Assembly: GCA_018402635.1 (NCBI GenBank)
Contig: JAGYIP010000004.1
Coordinates: 1-64,000, forward strand
Reading direction: 5' to 3'
Source: Burkholderiaceae bacterium
GTDB lineage: Bacteria > Pseudomonadota > Gammaproteobacteria > Burkholderiales > Burkholderiaceae_A
Length of the DNA stretch: 64,000 nucleotides
Shown here: one piece after another, positions 23,331-33,682 of the stretch
Layout: the number at the start of each line of letters is the position of its first letter
Numbering within the stretch: position 1 is the stretch's first letter
Translations under genes and position numbers: made by a program
Notes under the pieces: generated by a model
Told to the model about the DNA's origin: nothing
The model's input: only the letters and a program-made list of their open reading frames with translations
Databases searched by the model: none

Positions 23331-24510
23331 TTAACGATGTCTTTGAATGGCTGTAAGGACCCGATCAATCACGAACGAGAGGTCGGCGTCTGAGAGGTCT
23401 GGAAAAATATGGGAGTGAGAGGGCCTCACTGTAATAGCGCTCTGCCTCTGGAAACTGCCCCTCCTTAAACCCAAGGGCCTGATAATAAGGCTGCAGGTGA
23501 ATGGGGATGTAGTGCACATGCACCCCAATACCCTCATCTCGAAGCCCATTGAGCATGGCCGAGCGCTCCGCGGCCGGAACCCTCAGCACATAAAGGTGAC
23601 GAGCGGACGCTGCATAGCTGGGCACGAACTGGGTGGAAAAACCTTCGGGCAGGTTCTTGAAGGCCGCATCGTATTGCTTGGCGATGACTCGGCGCCGTTC
23701 GATGAATGCGTCTAGCCGTTTGAGTTGGCTGCGGCCAAGTGCAGCATGAATGTCGCTCAAGCGGTAGTTCAGACCGAGCTCAAGCATTTGGTAGTACCAG
23801 AGGCCCTCGGTGGGCTTGGTCATCTCGGCCGTGTTGCGGGTAATGCCGTGGGTACGGAGGCGGCGCAACCGCTCTGCCAACGCTTTGTTGCTCGTACAGG
23901 CCATACCGCCTTCGGCGGTTGTGATGGACTTTACCGGATGGAAGCTGAAGGCGCAGATATCGCTGAAATCTGATCGGCCGATGGGGGTGGCTTCCTTACC
24001 TGGCGGGGTGTAGCTGCCACCCAGACCATGAGCGGCGTCTTCAATGATCCGAAAGCCGAACTGCTGACCCAATTCCCAGATGGCTTTCATGTTGCAGCTC
24101 TGTCCGGCAAAGTGGACAGGCACCACAATCTTGGGCATGGGCAATCCATGAGCTTTGTGATGATGAAGTTTTTCGGCAAGGGCCTCCTCGCTCATACAGA
24201 GGGTCTTAGAGTCGATGTCGACAAAATCGACGTCGGCGCCGCAGAGCCGAGCGCAGTTGGCGCTGGCCACAAAGCTAATCGGGCTGGTCCAGAGGAGATC
24301 CCCGGGGCCAAGGCCCAGGGCGAGGCAAGAAATGTGCAGGCCGCTGGTGGCGCTGTTAACGGCGATGGCATCTGAGCAGCCCACATGGTCTGCTACAGCC
24401 TGCTCGAAACTCTCAACTTCAGGGCCTTGCGTAATAAAAGGAGATTGCATCACCGACACCACCGCGGCAATGTCTTCTTCTGAAATCGACTGTCTTCCGT
24501 AAGGGATCAT
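23331..24510 (-). pseudogene. pseC: UDP-4-amino sugar transaminase, frameshift near the end
   Basis: PseC is the PLP- and glutamate-dependent aminotransferase that follows PseB. MIPYGRQSISEEDIAAV is the typical start of the DegT/DnrJ/EryC1 family in pse clusters. TSPISFVASANCARLCGADV, EDAAHGLGG and FSFHPVKSITTAEGG with the PLP lysine are present, then YRLSDIHAALGRSQL and VHVHYIPIHLQPYYQ. The frame changes near 23405; FPDLSDADLSFVIDRVLTAI completes the protein in the next frame. Only the last 22 residues or so are affected, so the enzyme might still work if the shift is real. Confidence 0.85.
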
Positions 24511-24576
24511 CAAAAAGATGTTACCGGAAGAAGAGGGGTAGGCGGGCGACGCCTTGGGTAAGTAATCTGGCTGCAC

Positions 24577-24734
24577 CGTTGCAGGCTTGATTTAAGAACC
24601 ACCCAATCGAGGGGCATCCGCATTTGGCTAAAACTGTGTGCGTGTGTAAAGAGGGTAAAAGCTGTAACAAATACTAAAGTTTCCTGAAAGAGGGTTGTAG
24701 AGTGAAGTATTCAATTTTTGCCAGGAGTGATCCC
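24577..24734. promoter_or_regulatory. Flagellin B upstream region
   Basis: This divergent region between pseC and flagellin B carries AGGAG at 24723, seven bases before the flagellin ATG at 24735. I could not find a convincing sigma-28 (TAAA-N15-GCCGATAA) or sigma-54 match here. Confidence 0.4.
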
Positions 24735-25564
24735 ATGTCAGCAGTAGTAAACAATACGACAACGTTAATTGCACTTGGTGGTTTAAGCGCAGCCAATTTG
24801 GATGCCGCAAGATCGTCAGAGAGGTTGGCGACGGGCTCCAGAATTAATCGACCCAGTGACGATCCTGCCGGAGCTGGAAAAGCATCTGTTCTAAAGGCCG
24901 AAATCACCTCGTTCATGCAGGTTAAACGAAACCTCAACTCAGCGTTATCTGATGTTCAGAGCGTTGGTGACGGTTACGGCGCTATTACCGACTACCTCAC
25001 CGAAATGAGGTCGTTAGCCTTAAGCTGCTGCGAGCGAATCAGATCAAGCTGTGCGTGACGCTTACCAAGCTCAATTTACCGAACTCGTCACGGGCATAAG
25101 CGAAGTTGTTGCGAGCGTTAAGTTTGGCAGTGCCGCCGCCATAGGGTCGGGTGGGTTAACCACAACGATACAGGATGGCATTTCAAACGGAGACACCAAA
25201 TCGCTTAGCTTCGATGCTGCTGATACAACAACCTTGGGAGTCGCAAGCTTGACGATTTCTGCGACCTCTAATGCGTCAAGCGCTATTGCTACGATCGAAA
25301 CTGCGATGGATACAGTCTCAAAGAGCATAGCCAAGGTGGGTGGTTATCAAAACGTTCTAGAGACAACGTCCAGACTTGCTGACGACGCTATTCTCGCGAA
25401 GTCAAGTCAATACGGGAATTTGGTTGATGCCGACTTGGCCCTGGAGGCCTCTAACTTAGCCGCAGCCAAAATTCGGCAAGACGCCTCAACCGCGGTTCTT
25501 GCGCAGGCCAACTCGATGAACCAGAACATTGCCGACTATTTGCTTGAATGGTTCCCTAGGCTAG
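24735..25564 (+). pseudogene. Short flagellin B, frameshifted
   Basis: This flagellin-like protein of about 276 residues is the paralogue of flagellin A. The start MSAVVNNTTTLIALGGL leads to RLATGSRINRPSDDPAGAGK, the D0/D1 N-terminal signature. A frame change near 25025 separates TDYLTEMRSLAL from AVRDAYQAQFTELVTGI. The C-terminal helix has VDADLALEASNLAAAKIRQD and AVLAQANSMNQNIADYLL. A third frame change near 25549 hides the natural end, EGSLG plus stop, which matches the KGAIG end of flagellin A. There is almost no surface domain. Confidence 0.8.
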
Positions 25565-25601
25565 CGATGATGCGTTCAAGCGAGGTTGAAGGAGGTGCAG
25601 G

Positions 25602-26010
25602 TTGCTAAGACTTAGATCGGTTGATGCCCACAAAGCTTACAAAGCGGTGCAATGGGCCCATGGTGAGGCGAAGGACGACAAAAAGGCAATTCTTGAGATG
25701 CTTTTCGATGGCCTTGCTGCCTCGTTGGCTTCTGCCAGTTACGAGTTGGGCCAAGGCTTGCCGGCAAACTCTAACCTAAGCCTTCGTCGTGCCCGGCGAA
25801 TCGTTGCCGGTTTGGTGTCGTCCCTTGATTCAAAGTACGCACCTGCGCTTGTGCCAGGACCTTGCTGCTATTTATAAGTACATGCTGCGACAAATCGACA
25901 GGGTAGAGGCCTACAACGACACCTCTGCGCTGGCTGATATTCTTGAAATGACAAAAACCCTGCGCGAGGCCTGGGCGGCCCAGGCCTATCCTTTCAAAAG
26001 CGTAGCCTAA
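25602..26010 (+). pseudogene. fliS: Flagellar export chaperone FliS (copy B), one frameshift
   Basis: The TTG start follows AAGGAGG by seven bases. LEMLFDGLAASLASASYELG, RRARRIVAGLVSSLDSK and, after a frame change near 25855, DLAAIYKYMLRQIDRVEAYN match copy A at 148-540. The total is about 135 residues. It directly follows flagellin B. Both flagellin-fliS units point away from the sugar island between them. The break is a single-base change. Confidence 0.75.
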
Positions 26011-26037
26011 AAGAGCGCCTTCCGTGTTAGTGCCTTG

Positions 26038-26256
26038 CTAGCGAATTCGAATAATTCGCCAGCCTCGGTCCATCTTTCGGAACGTGAACTTCCAGGGAAG
26101 ATTGCGCGACTTCAGTAAGTAGTACGAAAGAGCTCTTAGGCTTTGGGCCCGCCGGGCCTCGTCGCAGAAAATGCTGTCGCCCACCTGCATGGACTGCAAA
26201 GTGGCAATGTCTGGCTGCAGCTTGAGCTGCTCAAGCTCAATTCTTTCAATAATCAT
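26038..26256 (-). CDS. Small conserved-looking protein of unknown function
   Basis: This 72-residue protein is convergent with fliS B. It starts MIIERIELEQLKLQPDIATL and ends WKFTFRKMDRGWRIIRIR, so it has an acidic front and a strongly basic tail. A second copy of the tail lies at the very start of the window, again just downstream of a fliS. The repeated association with fliS suggests it travels with the flagellin unit. It has no signal peptide or membrane segment. I do not recognise a family. Confidence 0.55.
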   Translation of the reverse strand: MIIERIELEQLKLQPDIATLQSMQVGDSIFCDEARRAQSLRALSYYLLKSRNLPWKFTFRKMDRGWRIIRIR

Positions 26257-26334
26257 GGTTGAGGGATCGGCCTAACTTGAGGAATCTTTAGCCTCGTTTA
26301 GCCTTTTTTCTGTTTTTGCTTGGTTTTATTGTTT

Positions 26335-26351
26335 TGGCACACCCATTGCTT
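26335..26351 (+). promoter_or_regulatory. Sigma-54 promoter
   Basis: TGGCACACCCATTGCTT has the GG and GC dinucleotides exactly 10 bases apart, as in the TGGCAC-N5-TTGCW consensus. It lies 38 bases upstream of the ATG at 26389. Sigma-54 promoters are normal for mid-class flagellar genes. Confidence 0.75.
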
Positions 26352-26388
26352 AGGACTGTTCGTCCAACCAACCCTTGGGGAAAGTGCC

Positions 26389-26850
26389 ATGCAAAACAAC
26401 CTTTATCGTGAAATTCTCGACAGCAAGAACCTTCATATCTCGTCTGAAACCAGCGGGACTGTTGTTTCCAAATACTCGCCTGAAGAAATTCGGCAGACCA
26501 TTTCTAAACTGGTGGCTGAGGAAAACATTGACCTTGCCTTTGCCATTAGCCAAGCGGGCCTTGCCCTGTACCCCGACAGCGAAGATGTTCTAGCCATGGG
26601 CGGGCTTCTTGCCATGCTGAAGGAAGACTGGGTTGAATCTGCCGCCATTTTGAATCACCTGCTTGAAATTCAAGGGGACCGCGCGCCCGTTACCTCCCAC
26701 ATTATGTTTATTCGAGCCCTGCGCTGTGCGCTTGAGCCAGCGGCCGCATTAAGCGCTGTGATGCTTGCCCACGAGCAGTACCCCAACCACCCCGACCTTG
26801 AAAAAGAGTTTGTGGCCCTGACCGAGATGCTTGGGCTGGCAACCGCCTAA
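26389..26850 (+). CDS. Helical-repeat (TPR-like) protein of the flagellin locus
   Basis: This 153-residue cytoplasmic protein starts MQNNLYREILDSKNLH. Its middle reads like tetratricopeptide repeats: DLAFAISQAGLALYPDSEDV, LAMGGLLAMLKEDWVESAAI and AALSAVMLAHEQYPNHPDLE. It has no signal peptide. A sigma-54 promoter precedes it and the 727-residue flagellin follows 61 bases later, so it is probably co-transcribed with that flagellin. A chaperone or export-related role for the long flagellins is possible but is only inference from position. Confidence 0.6.
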   Translation: MQNNLYREILDSKNLHISSETSGTVVSKYSPEEIRQTISKLVAEENIDLAFAISQAGLALYPDSEDVLAMGGLLAMLKEDWVESAAILNHLLEIQGDRAPVTSHIMFIRALRCALEPAAALSAVMLAHEQYPNHPDLEKEFVALTEMLGLATA

Positions 26851-26911
26851 CCAGCGCTGCAACCTAAGGCAAAGCCATTAGGCCAGTACCCGTCCAGAAG
26901 GAGAAAAGACA

Positions 26912-29094
26912 ATGTCTGTGATCAATACCAACGTTAAGGCAATCGTGGCGCAAGACTCGATGCGCCAAGTGAACCTTAAACTCGCCACCGCCATGGAGCG
27001 GTTGTCCACAGGCCTGCGGATTAACTCCGCCAAGGACGATGCCGCTGGCTTAGCCATTTCTGAGCGTATGAATGCTCAGGTTCGTGGCCAGGGTATGGCC
27101 ATTAAAAATGCAAACGACGGCCTTTCCATGGCGCAGACTGCCGATGGCGCCTACGGGGAAGTCACCAGCATGCTGCAGCGTATGCGTGAGCTGGCGGTTC
27201 AGGCAGCCACGGGCTCGATGAGCCCACTTGATAGGCAGTCTATTCAGCTTGAAATAACCGAGCTGAAATCTGAAATTGAAAACGTTGCTACGAAGACGCA
27301 CTTTAATAACATCAAGATTCTTGATGGCACAGCCACACAGGTAAACCTGCAGGTTGGTGCCAACGAGGGTGACACCATTCAAATTGGTTTTGACTCCGTA
27401 AGAACCAAAGACATTGGCTCAGGGCTGAACCCGGCGCTTACGTCCTTGGGGGGTGATTCAACCACCTTTGACGCCTTTGTTGCGGGCGACTTATTAATTA
27501 ATGGCGCCTTGGTGAATGCCTCCATTGAGGCTGACGATAATTTGTCATTCACAGACAAGGCAGCCAGCGCAATTGCCAAGGTTGCCGCAATTAATAAGGT
27601 TTCAGAGGCAAGCGGTGTGACCGCCAGGGTAAACAGCACCCTGGTCTCTGGAACAACAATGACTGCCGCAACAGGAACTGGCAGTATCTCAATTAATGGT
27701 GTCTCAACGGCCACCATTGCCGTAACGGCGGATGCTGAAACCAGCCGCACGAACGTTGTGAAAGCCATTAACGACATTGCTGAGCAAACCGGTGTGCGGG
27801 CCATTGACACGGGCGACGTTAATCAGGGTGTTCAACTTATTGCAGAAGATGGGCGCAACATAACGGTGCAGTTAACGCGTGACCGCTGCTACCTTCTCTA
27901 GCCGCCACCACTGGGCTTAACGCAACAACAACAGCCGAAACATTTGTAGGCACCTACTCGCTCTATTCACAAACAGGAACTCCCATAGCTATTTCCAATC
28001 AGGTGGGAGGCGACATTACAGGCACAGGCCTACAGGCTGGTGAATTCGAGCCTCTGAAGGCCTCGATGGTCACCTACGAGCGGGGCGGAGGGGCAGCGGG
28101 CGCAGCGAGGGCTGGCCTTGCTGCTGGAACTGCGCCCGCTAACGATAATATGGGCGTGCTTAACGGTAACACCCTTGTTATAAACGACGTGGCCATTGGC
28201 GCTGCGAGAACTACGGATGACACCGCTTCTTTTTCAAATACGGCAAGCGTGAAGGCGGCCAGTGCAATTGCCATTGCCGCCTCTATTAATCGAAAGTCAG
28301 ACCTTCACGGCGTAACAGCGCGGGCAGAGCCCAACGTAATTCGATCCGAGACCGTTTCGAACTTTACCGCGGGCACATCTGGTATCGTTCAACTTAATGG
28401 GATAGCGATAGCTGTCAGTACCGTTTCAAGGAATGCCGTACTTGAGTCCATTAATGCCTATTCGGGTCAGACTGGCGTTGTTGCGCGTACCTACGGCAAT
28501 GGAATTGAACTGGTGGCAGAAGACGGTAGGAACATTAACATTGCCCACAACTCAGGGGTCAGTGCCGGTAATCTTGGTCTGGCCGGGGTAACCCTTGGCG
28601 CCTCTGGAGCCGCGACTGTCTCAGCGGGTAATGGTGTTGCCTTCTACGCCTCCGTCAGCCTAAGTTCCGACAAAGACTTCACCATTAAACGTGGTGACGA
28701 GGGTGGCACCACCACCGCTGAAAACTTCTCCAGACTTGGGTTTCGAGAGGGCACCTTTGGTGGCAAGGACACCGGTGTGAAGGTGGCAGAGATTGACGTC
28801 TCTTCACAGGCGGGCGCCTCCATTGCCATCTCGGCCTTGGATGCCGCGCTTGAAGATGTCATGTCGGCTCAGGCGAAGTCGGGTGCTTATCAGAATCGGC
28901 TCGATGCCATTGTGAATGTGCTCTCGGAATCCACCGAGAACCTTCAGGCATCAAAGAGCCGCATTATGGATACCGATTACGCCTTGGAAGCCACCAACCT
29001 TGCGAAGGCGCAAATTGTCTCGCAGGCGGCCACAGCCATGCTGGCCCAGGCGAACCAGTCGCAGCAGTCGGTCTTGCAGCTGTTGCAGGGCTAG
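26912..29094 (+). pseudogene. Long flagellin C (about 727 residues), one frameshift
   Basis: Flagellin polymerises into the filament after export. MSVINTNVKAIVAQDSMRQV and RLSTGLRINSAKDDAAGLAI are the canonical N-terminal D0/D1 sequence, unlike flagellins A and B. The C-terminus AKAQIVSQAATAMLAQANQS ends in SVLQLLQG. Between them lie four Flagellin_IN-like modules, for example DLLINGALVNASIEADDNLS, GSISINGVSTATIAV and NTLVINDVAIGAARTTDDTA, each with an AIN.....GV.A part. The frame changes near 27890. It follows AAGGAG by eight bases. It is much longer than the usual 270-500 residues. Confidence 0.85.
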
Positions 29095-29127
29095 TGACAC
29101 GGCGTTTAAACGCCTTGCTGTTCAGTC

Positions 29128-29157
29128 AAAAAGCCAGTCCCTTGGGACTGGCTTTTT
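29128..29157 (+). terminator. Rho-independent terminator after flagellin C
   Basis: A perfect 14-bp stem, with arms 29128-29141 and 29144-29157 and a 2-base loop, ends in five T residues. It starts 34 bases after the flagellin C stop. Confidence 0.85.
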
Positions 29158-29311
29158 GGTTTCTGGCCGAGGTGGAAGAGCCTTGCCGCTAGGCGGCAAG
29201 GCGCAAAGGCAAGACCTTGCCGTATTTTTGACAGCCTTGTTGAGGCGGCAATTTTCTAAAAATACTGTTTTATTTCAATGGTTTATATCGACTTTTTGGC
29301 AAGATAACACT
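29158..29311. repeat. GC-rich inverted repeats between flagellins C and D
   Basis: GCCTTGCCGC and GCGGCAAGGC at 29180-29202 form a perfect 10-bp stem with a 3-base loop. A second short inverted repeat, GGCAAG-AC-CTTGCC, follows at 29208-29221. No gene is present in this stretch. The hairpins may act on the upstream mRNA end or form a protein-binding site for the giant flagellin promoter. Confidence 0.5.
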
Positions 29312-29328
29312 TGGCACAGACCCTGCTT
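29312..29328 (+). promoter_or_regulatory. Sigma-54 promoter of the giant flagellin
   Basis: TGGCACAGACCCTGCTT has GG and GC separated by 10 bases. It lies 72 bases upstream of the flagellin D start. GGAG at 29391 is the ribosome-binding site. Confidence 0.75.
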
Positions 29329-29400
29329 ATCGGTACTTGTCGGTTCGTCTTTAGCGAACAAGCTTAGCGGAAGGGCCGCTGAGTGTTAAGGAGATAAGAG

Positions 29401-32400
29401 ATGGCAGTAATCAATACCAATACCAAGGCGTTGTTTTCGCAGAATGCGTTGAAAATAACAGGCGTGCTTCAGGCGAAGTCCATGGAGCAGCTGTCAACGG
29501 GTAAACGTATTAACACCGCTGGCGACGATGCCGCGGGTTTGGCGATTTCAACCCGCATGACAACGCAGATTCGGGCCTTGAACCAGGCCGTGCGCAATGC
29601 GGGCGATGCCATCTCGCTTATTCAAACTGCCGAAGGGGCAACAGGCGAACTCACCAACATGATGCAGCGCATGCGTGAGCTTTCCATTCAGGCCATTAAC
29701 GACACCAACAGCAACGAAGACCGTAGCTACCTCGACCTTGAGTTTCAGCAGCTGAAACAAGAGATTGTTCGTGTTGCAGAAATGACCGAGTGGAACGGCT
29801 TTAAGGTGCTTGATGGCACGGCCGGTGAGCGCGTAGGCGAGGTTCCCGTTTACAAGGCCACCTCGGTTAACCTTGAGGGCGATGTTCTTATCAACCCAAC
29901 CACCACAAGAACTCTAGCTGGTGCTGACGGCGGAGAGCGGCAGACCGTTGCCTTTACTGGCACGCCGGCAACCGGCACCATCACCATTGCGGGCGTTCCG
30001 GTTACCTTTACCTGCTGTTACAACAGCAACCGCCTTTGCGGCCTCGGTGGCCTCTACCCTTACGGCAAACTCTGTCGTTCGACGCCTCGTCTGGGCGTTC
30101 TGTAACCCACGATGGCGCGGGCAGTTTAACCTTTACCTATGCGGCATCCGATGGTGATGTTCCGGCCATTAGCATTGCCTTTGGCTCCACCAGCAGCGCG
30201 GGGCTTTCGGCAGCCGTAACCAACAACGTTCGTGATGCCGTGAACTCGGCCACTGAAACCTTTTCGTCGGGCAATGCCTTCTTCTCAAAAAGTGGGCGGC
30301 TTGAGCTGGCCATTCCCTCAGCAACCGCTGCAGTCACCTCGGTAACGGCCACTTTTACTACGGTTGATAACGAGGCCATTATTATGACTGGCGTGGCCAA
30401 CCGGGCCGCAGGCACGGTAACGTTCACGCGCAGCGCAGGTAACAACCGAGAAGTCTTTTCAGGCGAGTTAACCGACACCCTCACCTATACCTTTAAGGAC
30501 AGCTCCAATGCGGCAGAGGCCCTAACCAGTCGTGCCGTGGCACTCACTGTTGGAGTCGAAGGCAGTATTCCTGCGCTTCGGGCAGGCGACCTTAAAATTA
30601 ATGGCATTGACGTAGGTGCCTCGTACGCCTCCGACGACACACTCTCCCCACGCAATAATGCAGCAGGTAGCGCCATAGCCAAGGCGGCTGCCATTAACCG
30701 CGTTGCTGCGGCCCAGGGCATTACAGTGGGTGAATCGCAGTCGCTAACCTTTGCCGGTGTGCCGCGCGAGGGTGTTATTAAAGTGGGCGGGGTTGATGTC
30801 ACCATTACCTCGCAAGAAGATACGGCAGTAAAGGCAGCGGCAAAAATTGCAGCCGCCCTTCGAGCCAGTCATTTGTTTGAGGCGAACACTGGGCGCATCG
30901 TGTCCTACGCCTCGGGCGGGTCGGTTATTAACGTTGACTTTCCCGTTTCTGAGGGTGATGTGGGCGTTATGGAAATTCTTCCAGGCACCACAACCCTGGT
31001 GGGCATTGCCGACGTGACCCAGGAGTACACCACTTCAGCCCCCGGCACGGGCGTCTATGCCAAGGTTAACGAAAACGTTATGACCGGCCAGTCCATGGAC
31101 GCCTCCACCGTGGTCACCGGTGTGGTTCGCATTAACGGCTATACCTCGGCCGATATCACCACCTCGCTCAACAACACCCGCGAGACACGGATGAGTGTGG
31201 TGGCCGCCATTAATGCCATTAGCCATCGAACCGGTGTGAAGGCCATTGACACAGGCTTTGATAGCAAGGGTATTACCCTGGTGGCTCGTGACGGGCGCAA
31301 CATTGAGGTGGACTTTGAAACCACCTTCAACGAAGATCTTTTTAGCCAACGCATTGGTGTGAGAGAGGGCGTGCAGGCCAGCACCCTTTCCTTAGAGTCA
31401 AAAATTCAGAATCCTGTCGTTCTTTCGACATCCACCACGGGCGACATAACGCGCTCTGGCCTGATTGAGGGTAACTTCACGCGCAATCAGTCGGTCTACA
31501 ACACCGCACCGCGTGAACGTGTTGAGGTCTCCGCAGCCCAGGTGAATGCCGTCACCATTGGCGGAACCGTTGCCAACACCGACACCTTCACGCTAACCAT
31601 TAACGGCACAGCCTTTAGCTCCACAGCCGGCCCCACCACGGCACAGGGGCATCGTGATGCCTTAGTGACCGCCATTAATGCCAACACCACCTTAGGTGTT
31701 ACGGCAACAGCTGGCCGCGCCGTGGGCGAGGTTTTACTAACAGCCTCTAACCCGGGAACGGCCTTCACGCTTACCACCAATGCCTCGTCAACTGCTGGCA
31801 CTGTAACGTCCGTGGCCGTAACGGCGAACCAGCCTGCCTTGTCAAAGGCCCTGAACGATGACGATCTGGTTATTAACGGTGTCGCAATTCGGCCCTCAAC
31901 CTCGGCCGATGACACCAAGAGCAGCATTGTTCCCTTAAGCAGCAACAGGGCGGCAAGTGCGCTTGCTATTTCAGCTGCCATTAATAGCCATAGCCACGAG
32001 ACAGGCGTTCGCGCCCAGGCCAATGGGGCCGTATCAAAAGGCATGGTGACCCAGACCACCCTTATTCCTGAAACCGCCGCTGTTGCGGTCTACACCCTGT
32101 ATGTCAATGGCACGGCGGTGGATGTGGAGTTTGTAAAGGATGAGTCGGGGCTTGACCGCCGCACCAAGGTGGTTGAGGCCATTAACGCCCGTATGGGTCA
32201 GCACGGCGTGACAGCGGTCGATAACGGCTACGGAGTTTCACTGGAAACCGACGGTCGCAATTTATCGGTCTGGTTCGATTCCAACAACAAGTGGCTTAGT
32301 GCAGCGCATTTTGGGCTGGATAAGGGCGACTCGGTTGCTCAGGTTTCGCGCATTACCGTGGGCGGCACCGATGCAAGTGCGGAGGCCGTAGTTCAGATTA

Positions 32401-33377
32401 ATGGCGTAACGGTTACGGCCGGCACAGCGGCAACCAAAGCAGCCATTGCCTCTGCCCTGGCGGTTGCCATTAATGCACAAATTACCGCGGGCACACTTAA
32501 AAATGTCGAGGTCAGTTACACAACAGCCAACGAATTTCTTGAGATTCGTTCAACCGTTGCCGGCTCGCCCTTTGATCTTCGCGGAGCGTCCTTAGCGACA
32601 GCCGCGGCGAACCCCTCGGTTACCCTGGCCACGGTTACGCCCAACAGCATGGGCACGAACGAGGCCACGGCCATTCGTGATGCAACCGCTGCATCTGATT
32701 CAGCGAAAACAGCCTACGGCACCATTCGACTTATTTCCGATTCAGCACTTCTGCCCAACCTGCCTTCGCCAGTGGGCGCGCCACCCTCAGACCGCACAGC
32801 CTTGCTTAAAGCCACCGCCAAACCCTTTGTGGTGGAGGTGGGTAACAAAGGCTTTGGAACGCAAGGCCATTTTGAGGCCCTGGGCTTTCAACAGGGCAGC
32901 TTTGGTGGTCGGTCAAGTGAGGCCATGGATCCCCCGAAAGTGGGTCGGCTTGCCTTTCAGGTGGGGGCAAGTGCACAGCAACTTATTACCATTGACCTGG
33001 CAGACTTTGGCAAGAATGGTTCCATTACCAACGACATTACAGGTGATGTTGACCTGAACGTGGATGACCGAACTGCCCGCATTAATTCGCGGGTTGGAGC
33101 CGAGGCTGTTCTACGGATGCTTGATGAATCCATGGACAAGGTCAACGCCACACGCGCTCAGATGGGTGCGGTGATGAACCGGCTGCAGTACGCCATGGAC
33201 AACCTAAGTAACGTGTCGATGAACCAAGAGGCCTCGCGCTCGCAGATTATGGATGCCGACTATGCCAAGGCCTCTACCGAGCTTGCGAAGAGCCAAATTA
33301 TGCAGCAGGCGGCAACCGCGGTGCTGGCCCAGGCCAACATGAGCCAGCAGACCGTACTGCAGTTGCTGCAGGGCTAG
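29401..33377 (+). pseudogene. Giant flagellin D (about 1,324 residues), two frameshifts near the N-terminal end
   Basis: MAVINTNTKALFSQNALKIT, QLSTGKRINTAGDDAAGLAI and MMQRMRELSIQAINDTNS are canonical D0/D1 sequence. The C-terminus IMDADYAKASTELAKSQIMQ ends VLQLLQG. In between are about 1,000 residues of variable domain with at least seven Flagellin_IN-like modules, such as DLKINGIDVGASYASDD, GVVRINGYTSADITTSLNN, DDLVINGVAIRPSTSADDTK and AVVQINGVTVTAGTAATKAA, each followed by an AINA/AIN helix. Frame changes near 30012 and 30085 interrupt the first module; the other 1,113 residues are one open frame. A sigma-54 promoter precedes it. Size is two to four times that of ordinary flagellins. Confidence 0.87.
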
Positions 33378-33415
33378 GCTTGATAACGGGCCCAAAGGCT
33401 TTACACTTATTAGTT

Positions 33416-33682
33416 ATGGCACCTTACATTCCTAAAGGCCCGCGAAAAACTGAAATTGATTGCGCCAGTCAGCCCAAAGTAAGGGCTCCGTGCAAGGTCT
33501 GTGCGCTTATTCGCGTTTACCTTATGTTTGCCATTCCGCTTATTTTCCTAGCCTTTGCGGGTGTGAAAATTGACTGGCCTGACATCAACATGACCGCGCT
33601 TGTGGGGTACATCTTCCTGGCAGCGTTTCTGGTTCAACTGGCCTGGCGGGTTTATGTCGACTACTTCAAAGACAAGCAATAA
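33416..33682 (+). CDS. Small two-helix membrane protein
   Basis: This protein of 88 residues has a Cys-containing basic N-terminus (PKVRAPCKVCALIRVYL) and two hydrophobic segments, LMFAIPLIFLAFAGV and ALVGYIFLAAFLVQLAW, so it should span the inner membrane twice. It overlaps the following gene by 29 bases. I do not recognise a family. It lies downstream of the giant flagellin without a clear terminator. Confidence 0.5.
   Translation: MAPYIPKGPRKTEIDCASQPKVRAPCKVCALIRVYLMFAIPLIFLAFAGVKIDWPDINMTALVGYIFLAAFLVQLAWRVYVDYFKDKQ

Noticed and set aside
31496-32059. Long minus-strand open frames under the giant flagellin
   Set aside because: These are shadow frames produced by the codon bias of the plus-strand gene. 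They have no start-site context and no known domain.
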